Below are positions 37,537-46,719 of a DNA stretch of 64,000 nt, piece by piece. The notes beneath the pieces were generated by a model. It had not been told where the DNA came from, did not search any database, and was given only the letters and a program-made list of their open reading frames with translations. The DNA is from Acinetobacter sp. CS-2. GTDB taxonomy: Bacteria; Pseudomonadota; Gammaproteobacteria; Pseudomonadales; Moraxellaceae. The stretch lies in assembly GCF_016599715.1 (NCBI RefSeq), contig NZ_CP067019.1, positions 992,001 through 1,056,000 on the forward strand, read 5' to 3'. Position numbers and translations under genes: made by a program. Every line of letters starts with the position of its first letter. Position 1 is the first letter of the stretch.

Positions 37537-38601
37537 ATGGGCATATATATATTAAAAAGACTGCTGCTGATTATTCCAACGCTGTTTTTCATTTTGTTGA
37601 TTAACTTTGTGGTGATCCAGATTGCGCCGGGTGGACCGGTTGAGCAAGCCATTCAACAGGCAGAAGCTTTTCAGGGCCTGGGTGCAACGGGTGGCGAAAC
37701 TGCTGCTGCAAAAAATAATTATCAGGGAGCAAAAGGTTTAAGTGCAGAAATGGTGGAAAAGATTAAAGCCCAATACGGCTTTGATCAGCCTGCGCACATC
37801 CGCTTCTGGGACATGCTGAAAAGTTATGCCAGCTTCGATTTCGGCAGCAGTTTTTTTAAAGACAAGCCGGTGACGCAATTGTTGTGGGAAAAAATGCCTG
37901 TGTCCCTGTCTTTGGGTTTATGGAGCACTTTGCTGATTTATCTGGTGTCTATTCCCTTAGGCATTAAAAAAGCCCGTCAGCATGGCATGCTGTTTGATAA
38001 ATCTACTTCGCTGTTACTGGCGATTGGTTATGCCGTGCCTGCCTTTGTATTTGCGGTGTTACTGATTGTGTTCTTTGCCGGTGGTTCCTATTTTCAGTGG
38101 TTCCCGCTGCAAGGTTTGGTATCGGAAAATTTTCACAGTCTAAGCTGGCTGGGCAAAATCAAAGACTATTTCTGGCATATGACCTTGCCTTTACTGGCGA
38201 TGGTGATTGGCGGTTTTGCTGGGTTGACCTATCTGACCAAATATTCCTTTATGGAAGAATTAAACAAGCAGTATGTACTGGCAGCGCGCTCTAAAGGCCT
38301 GACAGAATCACGGGTACTCTATGGTCATGTTTTTCGTAATGCCATGCTTATAGTGATTGCCGGTTTGCCTGAAGCGCTGATCGGGATTTTCTTTGTTGGC
38401 AACCTGTTTATTGAAATTATCTTCAATCTGGATGGTTTGGGGCTGCTGGGCTTTGAAGCCATCCAGCAGCGTGATTATCCGGTTATTTTCGGAACCCTGT
38501 TCTTATTTACCTTGCTGGGTCTGATTCTGCGATTAATCAGTGATGTGCTGTATCAGGTGATTGACCCGCGGATTAATTTTGATTCGCGAGGTGCTGAATA
38601 A
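37537..38601 (+). CDS. yejB: Yej-type ABC transporter permease B
   Basis: A 354-residue inner-membrane permease with about six membrane helices. The start MGIYILKRLLLIIPTL followed by INFVVIQIAPGGPV matches YejB closely. The ABC-interaction loop is seen near RSKGLTESRVLYGHVFRNA. The stop overlaps the ATG of yejE by one base (TAATG). Confidence 0.93.
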   Translation: MGIYILKRLLLIIPTLFFILLINFVVIQIAPGGPVEQAIQQAEAFQGLGATGGETAAAKNNYQGAKGLSAEMVEKIKAQYGFDQPAHIRFWDMLKSYASFDFGSSFFKDKPVTQLLWEKMPVSLSLGLWSTLLIYLVSIPLGIKKARQHGMLFDKSTSLLLAIGYAVPAFVFAVLLIVFFAGGSYFQWFPLQGLVSENFHSLSWLGKIKDYFWHMTLPLLAMVIGGFAGLTYLTKYSFMEELNKQYVLAARSKGLTESRVLYGHVFRNAMLIVIAGLPEALIGIFFVGNLFIEIIFNLDGLGLLGFEAIQQRDYPVIFGTLFLFTLLGLILRLISDVLYQVIDPRINFDSRGAE

Positions 38602-39614
38602 TGTCCCCGTTAATGCAAGCACGCCTGAAACGCTTTCAGGAAAATAAACTCGGTTTTGGCTGCTTAATCCTTTTTGCCGTGATTTTTGTGTTGTCGCTGG
38701 CTTCTGAACTGATTGCCAACGATAAACCGCTGTTGGTAAGCTATAAACATTCACTGTATGTGCCGGTGTTCAAGTCTTATCCAGAAACGACTTTTGGCGG
38801 GGTGTTTGAAACTGAAGCTGATTATAAAGACCCGGTCGTGCAGCAATTGATTGATGAAAAAGGCTGGGCGATCTGGCCACTGATTCAATATTCCTATCAA
38901 ACACCCAATTTGGAACTGGCAGTACCGGTGCCATCTGCACCGACCTCGCAAAACTGGTTAGGTACCGATGATCAGGGACGTGATGTATTGGCCCGTATTC
39001 TATATGGTTTGAGGGTTTCACTGCTATTTGGTTTTGCACTCACAATTGCATCAGCGCTTTTAGGTATTGCTGTAGGTGCGATTCAGGGCTATTACGGTGG
39101 CTGGGTCGATTTATTGGGACAGCGTATCCTGGAGGTATGGGGCGGTTTGCCGATGCTATTCATGGTGATGATTCTGGTCAGCATGTTTACTCCAAACGTC
39201 TACTGGCTGTTTCTGATCATGCTGTTATTTGGCTGGACCACTTTGGTCGGTCTGGTACGTGCGGAATTTTTAAAGGCGCGTCATCTGGACTACGTCCGTG
39301 CCGCACGTAGTCTGGGCGTCACAGACCGAACCATTATGCTGCGCCACATCTTGCCCAATGCCATGAGTTCCAGCCTGTCACAGCTCCCTTTTATGCTCAC
39401 AGCCAACATCACTGCACTGACGGCATTGGACTTTTTAGGCTACGGTTTACCACCGGATGCAGCCTCTTTAGGCGAGCTGTTGTTGCAGGGTAAATCCAAC
39501 CTGAATTCACCATGGCTGGCACTATCCGGCTTCTTTACTCTGGCCATTGTCCTATCTTTACTGATTTATATTGGGGAGGCGACACGTGATGCATTCGATC
39601 CAAGACGCCAATAA
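38601..39614 (+). CDS. yejE: Yej-type ABC transporter permease E
   Basis: A 337-residue second permease. The N-terminus (QARLKRFQENKLGF, then ASELIANDKPLL) is YejE-like, and the periplasmic loop includes WLGTDDQGRDVLARILYG, conserved in the DppC/OppC type. The EAA loop is seen in RAARSLGVTDRTIMLRH. It overlaps the start of yejF by 26 bases. Confidence 0.93.
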   Translation: MSPLMQARLKRFQENKLGFGCLILFAVIFVLSLASELIANDKPLLVSYKHSLYVPVFKSYPETTFGGVFETEADYKDPVVQQLIDEKGWAIWPLIQYSYQTPNLELAVPVPSAPTSQNWLGTDDQGRDVLARILYGLRVSLLFGFALTIASALLGIAVGAIQGYYGGWVDLLGQRILEVWGGLPMLFMVMILVSMFTPNVYWLFLIMLLFGWTTLVGLVRAEFLKARHLDYVRAARSLGVTDRTIMLRHILPNAMSSSLSQLPFMLTANITALTALDFLGYGLPPDAASLGELLLQGKSNLNSPWLALSGFFTLAIVLSLLIYIGEATRDAFDPRRQ

Positions 39615-41178
39615 TCCGCAAGCCTTGTTAAGCGTGCAGCATTTAAATATCCGGCAAGCAGAGCATGTGCTGGTAGCTGACCTGAATTTTCAGTTGCATG
39701 CCGGTGAAACCGTTGCACTGGTCGGTGAAAGTGGTTCGGGTAAGTCGATTAGCAGTTTGGCTTTACTCGGACTGTTACCCAGTACTTTGAAGATTCAAGG
39801 TCAGGCCTTATTGGGACAGCAAAATCTACTGGCACTGAAAACTGAACAGTTACGACAAATTCGTGGCCAGAAAATTGCCATGATTTTTCAGGAACCGATG
39901 ACGGCTTTAAATCCCTTGCACAGGGTGGAAAAAATTATTGGTGAAACCTTATTGCTGCAAGGCTGGTCCAAACAAAAGGCCAAAGCACGAATTATTGAAT
40001 TATTAAAAGATGTCGGCATTCCCGACCCTGAAGAGAAATTGCGCCGTTATCCGCATGAGCTTTCTGGCGGACAGCGGCAGCGCGTGATGATTGCCATGGC
40101 ACTGGCCTTAGATCCGGACATTCTGATTGCCGATGAGCCGACCACAGCACTGGATGTTACCTTGCAAGCACAGATTTTAAAACTGCTTAAATCTTTGCAG
40201 CAAAGCCGAAATATGGCGATGATTCTGATCAGCCATGATCTTAATCTGGTACGTCGCTATGCCGATCAGGTCATTGTAATGAACAAAGGTGTAGTAGAAG
40301 AACAGGGCAGCGTAGCGGAAATATTTCAATATCCGAAACAGGCCTATACCCGAGATTTACTGAATCATGATTTTGGTGAGGCGCTACACATTCCAGAAGC
40401 TGAAAATTTATTGACCTTAAAGCAGGTTGCGGTGAAGTTCCCGATCAAGCAGGGATTACTCAACTGGGTCAAAGACTATTTTATTGCGGTCGAGCCTTTG
40501 GACTTACAATTAGCCCAAGGTGAATCGATTGGTATTGTCGGTGAAAGCGGTTCAGGTAAAAGTTCACTGGCTTTGGCTATTAGCCGTTTGATCAAAAGTG
40601 ACGGTGAAATTGTGCTGCTCGGTACCGATTTAAACCAATGCAATGAAAAACAGTTACGGCCTTTACGTGCCGAATTTCAGATGGTGTTTCAAGACCCGTT
40701 TAGCAGTTTGAATCCGCGTTTGAATGTCGAGCAAACCATTGGTGAAGGCTTGGGCTTAAAAAAACTTTCTGCTACAGACATATCTCAGCGGATTGATGAA
40801 GCACTGGAAAAAGTAGAATTGCCGATCAGCTTTAGAACTCGTTATCCACATGAGCTGTCAGGTGGACAACGTCAGCGTGTCGCCTTGGCACGCGCTTTGG
40901 TGTTGAATCCTAAACTGCTGATACTGGATGAACCGACCTCGGCGCTGGACCGTACCACGCAGCGCGCCATAGTGAAATTACTCAGACGTTTGCAGCAAGA
41001 GCATCAGATCAGTTATCTGTTTATCAGCCATGACCTGCAAGTGGTCAAAGCCCTGTGTCAGAAAGTGCTGGTATTACGTCGTGCGCAGGTCATGGAATTT
41101 CAAACGACTGAGCAGCTGTTTTTAAATCCGCAAACTGAATATACCCGTCAATTAATCGAAGCAAGTCAGTATGTTTAA
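39589..41178 (+). CDS. yejF: Yej-type ABC transporter ATPase, two nucleotide-binding domains
   Basis: A 529-residue protein with two fused ATPase domains that drive peptide import. Each half has a Walker A (GESGSGKSISSLALL and GESGSGKSSLALAI), a signature (LSGGQRQRVMIAMAL and LSGGQRQRVALARAL) and a Walker B (ILIADEPTTAL and LLILDEPTSAL). The start is the ATG at 39,589, with GGGGAGG 9 bases upstream; it lies inside yejE. The length matches E. coli YejF (529). Confidence 0.95.
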   Translation: MHSIQDANNPQALLSVQHLNIRQAEHVLVADLNFQLHAGETVALVGESGSGKSISSLALLGLLPSTLKIQGQALLGQQNLLALKTEQLRQIRGQKIAMIFQEPMTALNPLHRVEKIIGETLLLQGWSKQKAKARIIELLKDVGIPDPEEKLRRYPHELSGGQRQRVMIAMALALDPDILIADEPTTALDVTLQAQILKLLKSLQQSRNMAMILISHDLNLVRRYADQVIVMNKGVVEEQGSVAEIFQYPKQAYTRDLLNHDFGEALHIPEAENLLTLKQVAVKFPIKQGLLNWVKDYFIAVEPLDLQLAQGESIGIVGESGSGKSSLALAISRLIKSDGEIVLLGTDLNQCNEKQLRPLRAEFQMVFQDPFSSLNPRLNVEQTIGEGLGLKKLSATDISQRIDEALEKVELPISFRTRYPHELSGGQRQRVALARALVLNPKLLILDEPTSALDRTTQRAIVKLLRRLQQEHQISYLFISHDLQVVKALCQKVLVLRRAQVMEFQTTEQLFLNPQTEYTRQLIEASQYV

Positions 41179-41197
41179 AACTACTGACAAGTCATAT

Positions 41198-41218
41198 TGT
41201 CAAATAGCCTATTGACGA
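41198..41218. promoter_or_regulatory. Possible operator before the OYE-family gene
   Basis: Around a central C lies AATAG / CTATT, with outer TGTCA and TGACG offset by one base. The TTGACG arm could be a -35 box. The symmetry is imperfect, so this is a weak call. Confidence 0.3.
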
Positions 41219-41278
41219 ATTGTATATTCAGGTTAGAGTTTTCACTCTATATAAATACAAATAAGTCAGGATTGAGAG

Positions 41279-42523
41279 ATGAGCCATCTTGCTGAAGCCA
41301 TTACCATTCGAAATATCACTTTTAAAAACAGAATAATCAAAGCCGCAATGAGTGAAGCCTTGGCAAATGACGCAGGTCAGCCCAGCCAGTTGCATTTTAA
41401 TCTTTATGAAACCTGGGCCAAAGGTGGTTTGGGCTGTGCCATTACCGGTAATGTCATGGTGGATGTTCGAGCCAAAAATGAACCGGGCGTGGTGGTGATT
41501 GAGTCAGAACGCGATTTGGCCAAGCTACAGCAATGGGCAACGCTCGGCAAGAAATATGGCATGGTGCAACTGGTGCAATTGTCCCATCCCGGCCGTCAGT
41601 GTCCCAAAGGTTTAAACAGGGAAACCGTAGCACCTTCGGCTGTATCTTTTTCTCCTGCGCTGGCAACCACCTTTGGCACACCACGTGAATTACGTGAAGA
41701 TGAGATTCTCGACATTATCCAGCGTTTTGCCATTTCTGCACAAATCTGCGAAAAAGCTGGCTTTGAAGGCATACAGTTGCATGGGGCACATGGTTATCTG
41801 ATCAGCCAGTTTTTATCGCCATTGACCAACAAACGTCAGGATCAATGGGGTGGTCCGATTGAAAACCGGATGCGCTTCCTGCTGGAAATTTATAAGGCTG
41901 TCCGTGCGGCAACCTCGGATCAATTTATCATTTCCGTGAAACTGAACTCGGCTGATTTCCAGCGTGGCGGCATTACCGAAGATGAAGTAGTTGCGGTCTT
42001 TAAAGCCATAGATGCTGTTGGAATCGATCTGATTGAGATTTCTGGCGGAACCTATGAAGCTCCGGCTATGGCGGGCGCGAAAGAGGATAAGCGCAAAGCC
42101 AGTACCATTGCCCGTGAAGCCTATTTCCTCGATTTTGCCGAGAAGATTCGTAAAGAAGTGAAGTGTCATTTAATGGTGACTGGTGGTTTTCGTACCGTAG
42201 CGGGTATGAATGCGGCACTCGACAGTGGAGCCTGTGATTTTATTGGTATTGCCCGCCCATTGGCAGTGGAAACTGATCTAACCGATCGTCTGATTGCGGG
42301 ACAGGATGTACGTTATGCGGTGGATAAAATCAAAACCGGCATTCCCATGGTCGACAAGATGGCAATTATGGAAATCATCTGGTATGCCGCACAGTTTAAA
42401 GATATTGCACGTGGTAAACGTCCAAATCCAAAACTGTCACCGCTGAAAGTTTTTTTGAAATATGCCAAAAACAATATTACCGCGATTATTAAAGGGCAGA
42501 TTAATTCACGCCGTAGTGCTTAA
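41279..42523 (+). CDS. Old-yellow-enzyme family NADH:flavin oxidoreductase
   Basis: A 414-residue FMN-dependent ene-reductase-like TIM barrel. Family marks are NRIIKAAMSEALA near the start, QLVQLSHPGRQ, the catalytic-type HGAHGYLISQFLSPLTN, RQDQWGGPIENRMRF and the FMN phosphate site MVTGGFRT and FIGIARPLAVE. There is no Fe-S or second flavin domain, unlike the fadH product at 57,768. The natural substrate is unknown. Confidence 0.9.
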   Translation: MSHLAEAITIRNITFKNRIIKAAMSEALANDAGQPSQLHFNLYETWAKGGLGCAITGNVMVDVRAKNEPGVVVIESERDLAKLQQWATLGKKYGMVQLVQLSHPGRQCPKGLNRETVAPSAVSFSPALATTFGTPRELREDEILDIIQRFAISAQICEKAGFEGIQLHGAHGYLISQFLSPLTNKRQDQWGGPIENRMRFLLEIYKAVRAATSDQFIISVKLNSADFQRGGITEDEVVAVFKAIDAVGIDLIEISGGTYEAPAMAGAKEDKRKASTIAREAYFLDFAEKIRKEVKCHLMVTGGFRTVAGMNAALDSGACDFIGIARPLAVETDLTDRLIAGQDVRYAVDKIKTGIPMVDKMAIMEIIWYAAQFKDIARGKRPNPKLSPLKVFLKYAKNNITAIIKGQINSRRSA

Positions 42524-42848
42524 TGGGATGAGTAGGCTTTAGACCAGTAAGACTGAAACTGCACAGCAGACCATTGTCCTTTTTCCAATGTACGTTAAAA
42601 GGCAGGTCTGCTTTGGATCTGTTGCAGATAACGCTGCAAATGCCGTATTTGATTGCATGCAGGCCAAGAGTGGAAACCAAAACAACAGATCTACACGCCT
42701 AAAATGATCACCTGCTAAATAGTTATTTTTTTAGATGTTTAGATGTGTAGCAAAGATCAAGCAATGTTGAAATTCACTCTATTTAAAAACAAAAAAGCCT
42801 GATTCATGATGATCAGGCTTTTTTGTTGAGATATTGCTATCTTGAATA
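42524..42848. other. Intergenic region between the OYE gene and the tRNA-Glu pair
   Basis: About 325 bases with no credible gene. It ends in a bidirectional terminator at 42,791-42,824. Confidence 0.45.
42791..42824 (-). terminator. Bidirectional terminator after the tRNA-Glu pair
   Basis: AAAAAAGCCTGAT and ATCAGGCTTTTTT form a perfect stem around an 8-base loop, 25 bases after the 3' end of the first tRNA on the minus strand. Confidence 0.88.
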
Positions 42849-42924
42849 TGGCGACCCTACGGGGATTCGAACCCCGGTTACCGCCGTGAAAGGGCGATGT
42901 CCTAGGCCTCTAGACGATAGGGTC
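42849..42924 (-). tRNA. tRNA-Glu (anticodon UUC), A2-U71 form
   Basis: 76 bases including an encoded CCA. The anticodon loop is CTTTCAC, so the anticodon is TTC. The T arm contains GGGGTTCGAATCCCC. The acceptor stem is GACCCTA / TAGGGTC, so position 2:71 is A-U. It is the second gene of a pair, 10 bases downstream of the next tRNA, and is probably cotranscribed with it. Confidence 0.97.
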
Positions 42925-42934
42925 ATCTAAGTAT

Positions 42935-43010
42935 TGGCGTCCCTACGGGGATTCGAACCCCGGTTACCGCCGTGAAAGGGCGATGTCCTAGGCCTCTAGA
43001 CGATAGGGAC
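42935..43010 (-). tRNA. tRNA-Glu (anticodon UUC), U2-A71 form
   Basis: 76 bases with encoded CCA, identical to the neighbour except for the acceptor stem GTCCCTA / TAGGGAC, giving U2-A71 as in E. coli. It is the first gene of the pair and follows a strong promoter at 43,028-43,056. Confidence 0.97.
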
Positions 43011-43027
43011 GTTTCAGAGGTGGGCGT

Positions 43028-43056
43028 ATAATAGGGTGGATAGGACACCCTGTCAA
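43028..43056 (-). promoter_or_regulatory. Promoter of the tRNA-Glu pair
   Basis: On the minus strand TTGACA (43,051-43,056) and TATTAT (43,028-43,033) are 17 bases apart. The -10 edge is 18 bases before the tRNA. Confidence 0.85.
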
Positions 43057-43137
43057 ACCTTTTTCCGGGATAATGTTTAAAAATGGACTCAACTGAATAA
43101 AAATAAAACAAATGTGTGAAATGTGTTTTGAAAATCA

Positions 43138-44031
43138 CTATTTTTCTGCGCTTAAACCCTCAATGATGCTGTTGATCACCGCTGGATGCTGTAAGTAACC
43201 GATAATACTGTGAGGATTATAAAAAGATGTAGTAATTGCCTGGTTAATGATGGGTGGCTGAAAATTGAAAGGTGCTTCTGATAAAGGAAAAGCAGTCAAA
43301 AAATCATCGGGTGAATAAAAATTAAACCAGTCACCCTGCAGTTGGAGTGGTCTGGAAATCGGGGTGACGAGTTTTTCCTGAATGACTCTAAAAGCCAGGG
43401 GAGAGCCTAAGGTAATAAAGCGCTGAATTCTAAAATGTGGATATTGATGCAGCAGGTTGTAGGTAATGACCGAACCGAGGGAATGCGCCACAATAATATG
43501 ATCTAGCTCGGGATGTAGATAAGACATGATCCGATGGTGAACTTCATGCATGAAATCGGGGTTAGATAAATATAAATAGGTTTCAATCAGGAATTTATGA
43601 ATAAATGTTTCATGCAGCTTGGGATAATGATTCAGAAATAGTGCCAGTTCCTTAAATGCATGATCTCTGGTGAGTGCGCTAATGAGGACTAATCGCTGAG
43701 TGAATGACTCAGAGCATTCGGGATTTATACTTGGTAATCTGCTCGCACAGGGATGCTGTTCCGGGACAATGGTAGTGTTATGTTTTAAATGAAAGGGAAG
43801 ATGTAAATGGGAGATGGACTTGGGTAAAAAGGTCTCCAGATCCAGGCTGTTATATAAATGATGTTTGCTGAGCAAGTCGCCATAAAAAGGAAAGCGCACT
43901 TCCAGAGCGTTAAGATCAATATTTTGCCGGGAATTGCGTAGGCCTGTCTGAAAAGCGGATAGCCAATGCTGTTTTAATGAAGGTTGATCGTAATTCTGTT
44001 GATTCATGCCGTGAATAAAAATGATTTTCAT
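43138..44031 (-). CDS. Alpha/beta hydrolase-like protein
   Basis: A 297-residue protein. The start MKIIFIHGMNQ supplies the HG oxyanion strand, and the nucleophile elbow is IIVAHSLGSVITYNLL with Ser in HSLGS. ITLGSPLAF after it is typical of lipase-like hydrolases acting on esters. A catalytic His is not certain. No signal peptide or membrane helix is evident. It is convergent with nothing and lies between tRNA genes and an amino-acid permease gene on the same strand. Confidence 0.78.
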   Translation of the reverse strand: MKIIFIHGMNQQNYDQPSLKQHWLSAFQTGLRNSRQNIDLNALEVRFPFYGDLLSKHHLYNSLDLETFLPKSISHLHLPFHLKHNTTIVPEQHPCASRLPSINPECSESFTQRLVLISALTRDHAFKELALFLNHYPKLHETFIHKFLIETYLYLSNPDFMHEVHHRIMSYLHPELDHIIVAHSLGSVITYNLLHQYPHFRIQRFITLGSPLAFRVIQEKLVTPISRPLQLQGDWFNFYSPDDFLTAFPLSEAPFNFQPPIINQAITTSFYNPHSIIGYLQHPAVINSIIEGLSAEK

Positions 44032-44112
44032 ACATGGTCAGAGCTTTTGTAGAAGTGATTATCTTTATTGAGCTTAAAAAAAAGAGCGGTACTTGACCAC
44101 TCCTTTTCTGTG

Positions 44113-45531
44113 TTAGTTTTGCTTTCGGTAGAAAACATGATAACTGAGATAACAACCCGCAATAAACAGCAGGCAGCCAATAAAGCCGGCCAGCATTTCC
44201 GGATCTGCTGCCATACTGATACAGGTAATAAAACAGAACACAAAACCTAGAATCGGTACAATCGGGAACAGCGGTGCTGCAAAGCCTAGCTCTTGCACGG
44301 TATGACCGGCCTTATACCACTGACGACGGAAATTGAACTGACTTAAGCAAATGCTCATCCAGACCACCACCATAGTAAATGCAGCTACACCAAGCAGGTT
44401 CTTGAAGATGGTTTCCGGTGCAAACTGCTCTGACAATAACCCCGGAATCGCACCAAGCATGGTGACAATAATCGCCACAAAAGGAATGCCACGGTGGTTC
44501 ACTTTAGAGAACACGGCAGGTAACTGCTTTTTGTCAGATAAAGACCACATCATGCGGGATGCGGCATACAAACCCGAGTTGGCTGCCGATAATAGCGCAG
44601 TGATAATCACAAAGCGGATGATATCTTCCGCATGTGAAATACCAATATAAGTAAATACCGTTACAAACGGACTGCTACTGACACCTTCAGCCCCCAAGCC
44701 CGCCATCTGATGCGGTAACAGCGCGCTAATCACCACAATGGTACCGACAAAGAAAATCAGTAATCGCCAGATGGCAGCATTGATGGCTTTGGGTACGTTT
44801 TTAGCCGGGTCCTGAGTTTCACCTGCGGCAACACCAATCAGTTCAGTTCCGGAGAAGGCAAAGTTGACAATCAGCATGGTGGCGAAAATTGGAAATAAGC
44901 CTTGAGGAAACCAGCCCTGAGCCGTAATGTTGCTAAATAAAGGCGCGGAGCTGTGACCCTGAAAGGAAAGCACACCAAAAATTGCCAATAAGCCGAGAAT
45001 AATAAAGCTAATTACGGTCACGACTTTGACCAGAGATAGCCAGAATTCAGACTCTGCAAATAACTTTGTTGAACTCATATTGAGCCCAAAAACAATGGCT
45101 GCAAAAACGAGGGTCCAGATCCAGACTGAAATTTCCGGAAACCATTCCTGCATCAGCAAGGCTGCGGCAGTAAATTCGGTTCCAAGGGTGGCAGTCCAGG
45201 TCAGCCAGTACAACCAAGTAATCATATAACCGGTACCTGGACCAATATATCTGCGTGCATAGGTACCAAACGAACCTGATTCGGGCATGTGCACCGCAAG
45301 TTCGCCCAGGCAAAGCATGACTGCATAGGCAATTAAACCGCCTAATACATAGGAGATGATGGCACCTACAGGCCCCGTTTGTGCAATGACTTCACCCGAA
45401 CCTAAAAATAACCCCGTTCCGATTGCGCCGCCTAGCGAAATCATGACCAGGTGTCGAGTACTCATAGCGCGTTTTAAAGGCGCAGAATTGCCCTGATGCG
45501 TAGCATCATTCGGAGTATGAGATGACTGCAT
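44113..45531 (-). CDS. Amino-acid permease, APC family
   Basis: A 472-residue inner-membrane transporter with about 12 helices. The first-helix signature ISLGGAIGTGLFLGSG and the consensus amphipathic part VHMPESGSFGTYARRYIGP place it in the amino-acid transporter branch of APC proteins, with GTELIGVAAGETQDP and PKAINAAIWRL following. The start is set at MQSSHTPND; an upstream in-frame start would add 22 residues of low-quality sequence. The substrate cannot be told from sequence. Confidence 0.9.
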   Translation of the reverse strand: MQSSHTPNDATHQGNSAPLKRAMSTRHLVMISLGGAIGTGLFLGSGEVIAQTGPVGAIISYVLGGLIAYAVMLCLGELAVHMPESGSFGTYARRYIGPGTGYMITWLYWLTWTATLGTEFTAAALLMQEWFPEISVWIWTLVFAAIVFGLNMSSTKLFAESEFWLSLVKVVTVISFIILGLLAIFGVLSFQGHSSAPLFSNITAQGWFPQGLFPIFATMLIVNFAFSGTELIGVAAGETQDPAKNVPKAINAAIWRLLIFFVGTIVVISALLPHQMAGLGAEGVSSSPFVTVFTYIGISHAEDIIRFVIITALLSAANSGLYAASRMMWSLSDKKQLPAVFSKVNHRGIPFVAIIVTMLGAIPGLLSEQFAPETIFKNLLGVAAFTMVVVWMSICLSQFNFRRQWYKAGHTVQELGFAAPLFPIVPILGFVFCFITCISMAADPEMLAGFIGCLLFIAGCYLSYHVFYRKQN

Positions 45532-45641
45532 AAGAGAAAAATAAAAAGAAAAATGAAGCGAGTTATTGTAGTGAAAAACTACAAATCTGCAATGCAATAA
45601 TGATAAGTGTTGAAGCTTGAATGATCGTATAGCACGATATA

Positions 45642-45717
45642 TGGCGACCCTACGGGGATTCGAACCCCGGTTACCGCCGTGAAAGGGCGATGTCCTAGGC
45701 CTCTAGACGATAGGGTC
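45642..45717 (-). tRNA. tRNA-Glu (anticodon UUC), A2-U71 form
   Basis: 76 bases with encoded CCA and the same body as the others; the acceptor stem is GACCCTA / TAGGGTC. It has its own promoter at 45,735-45,763. Confidence 0.97.
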
Positions 45718-45734
45718 GTTAGGAGGTGATGCGT

Positions 45735-45763
45735 ATATTATGGATTTTTAATAAAGCTGTCAA
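45735..45763 (-). promoter_or_regulatory. Promoter of the third tRNA-Glu
   Basis: On the minus strand TTGACA (45,758-45,763) and TAATAT (45,735-45,740) are 17 bases apart; the -10 edge is 18 bases from the tRNA, the same as in the other units. Confidence 0.82.
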
Positions 45764-46121
45764 ACCTGTAATTGCGTTATTTTTAAAATATTGAATTAAC
45801 TGCATAAAAAATGACAAGTAAAAAATATAAAAGTGCCGTTTTTAAAACGCTACTTGATCTGTCGCTTTAAAACAGTATGAATTTTTAGCACGATATAACT
45901 TGTATTAATGCACCGTCTAGGAATAACTGAAACAGATGGTCCGTTGTGATCTCTCTGTTTAGCGATGGCTTAGGTTTTCCAGTAGACGAATACTGCGAAG
46001 ACTGATAATAGTGCATAAGATAAATAATAAATTGAACGTATTATTTTAACTGTAGGTTAGGTGAATTTTAAATAAATCAAAGTTTTTGATAATTCAGACG
46101 GGTTGAGGGTGGCTTTAAATT
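45764..46121. other. Intergenic region, no gene seen
   Basis: About 360 AT-rich bases with no reading frame, repeat or hairpin that I can support, between a tRNA-Glu promoter and a small membrane-peptide gene. Confidence 0.45.
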
Positions 46122-46145
46122 AAAAAGACCACAAATTAGTGGTCT
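46122..46145 (-). terminator. Terminator overlapping the stop of the 53-residue gene
   Basis: AGACCAC (46,126-46,132) and GTGGTCT (46,139-46,145) form a stem with five T after it on the minus strand. It begins within the last two codons of the small gene. Confidence 0.8.
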
Positions 46146-46297
46146 GGTGTTTGATATTTTTGAGGTTGCTCTTGTGCTGGAGCTGCTGCTGGCGTGATTG
46201 ATGAATCTTTGTCTGGAGATTTATCTTTGCTGACGATATATAAATATAAAGCTGAGGGAAGAAGAATGATTAAAACAATAAAAGCTTTTTTCAACAT
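46136..46297 (-). CDS. Small single-span membrane peptide, hypothetical
   Basis: A 53-residue frame. It opens MLKKAFIVLIILLPSALYLY, a short basic start with one hydrophobic helix, then a polar tail rich in Asp, Lys, Pro, Ala and Gln. A terminator overlaps its stop, which supports real expression. No strong Shine-Dalgarno is visible and I recognise no family. It could be a small inner-membrane or lipid-face peptide. Confidence 0.55.
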   Translation of the reverse strand: MLKKAFIVLIILLPSALYLYIVSKDKSPDKDSSITPAAAPAQEQPQKYQTPDH

Positions 46298-46626
46298 GAT
46301 TTCAGGGTCATTGATTTCAATAGAGTGAACTTAGCATGCAAATGGTGATAAAAAAAGGGTGCTGTAGCGCTTAAGGCTAAACTTTAAAAATCAAGCTTTG
46401 AAAATGAATATTCAGGATAGGATGAGTAATTTTAGAAATAATGTTCGGTGATTCACTCGAGCTTATGGTGGTTTTTGGGTGGTTCGTTTTTTCAATATAC
46501 GAATGGAGGCTTTGAAGCTCAAAATGCTTTTCATGTATAAAAATGAGGGGGCATTAAAAAACTAAAAATAAATGAATAGCTAAATAAATAGGATAGAAAA
46601 ATTGAAGAATAAATAAGAAAAATAGA
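46298..46626. other. Intergenic region, no gene seen
   Basis: About 330 AT-rich bases upstream of the small membrane peptide and downstream of the fourth tRNA-Glu. No gene or strong structure seen. Confidence 0.45.
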
Positions 46627-46702
46627 TGGCGTCCCTACGGGGATTCGAACCCCGGTTACCGCCGTGAAAGGGCGATGTCCTAGGCCTCTAGACGATAGGG
46701 AC
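46627..46702 (-). tRNA. tRNA-Glu (anticodon UUC), U2-A71 form
   Basis: 76 bases with encoded CCA; the acceptor stem is GTCCCTA / TAGGGAC. It lies 20 bases after the rnt stop codon on the same strand, with a promoter inside the rnt 3' end. Confidence 0.97.
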
Positions 46703-46719
46703 GTTTAGAAGATGGCGGT

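Noticed and set aside
42849..46702. Four near-identical 76-base repeats as a possible CRISPR or mobile repeat
   Set aside because: Each folds as tRNA-Glu with encoded CCA; spacing is irregular and there are no spacers.
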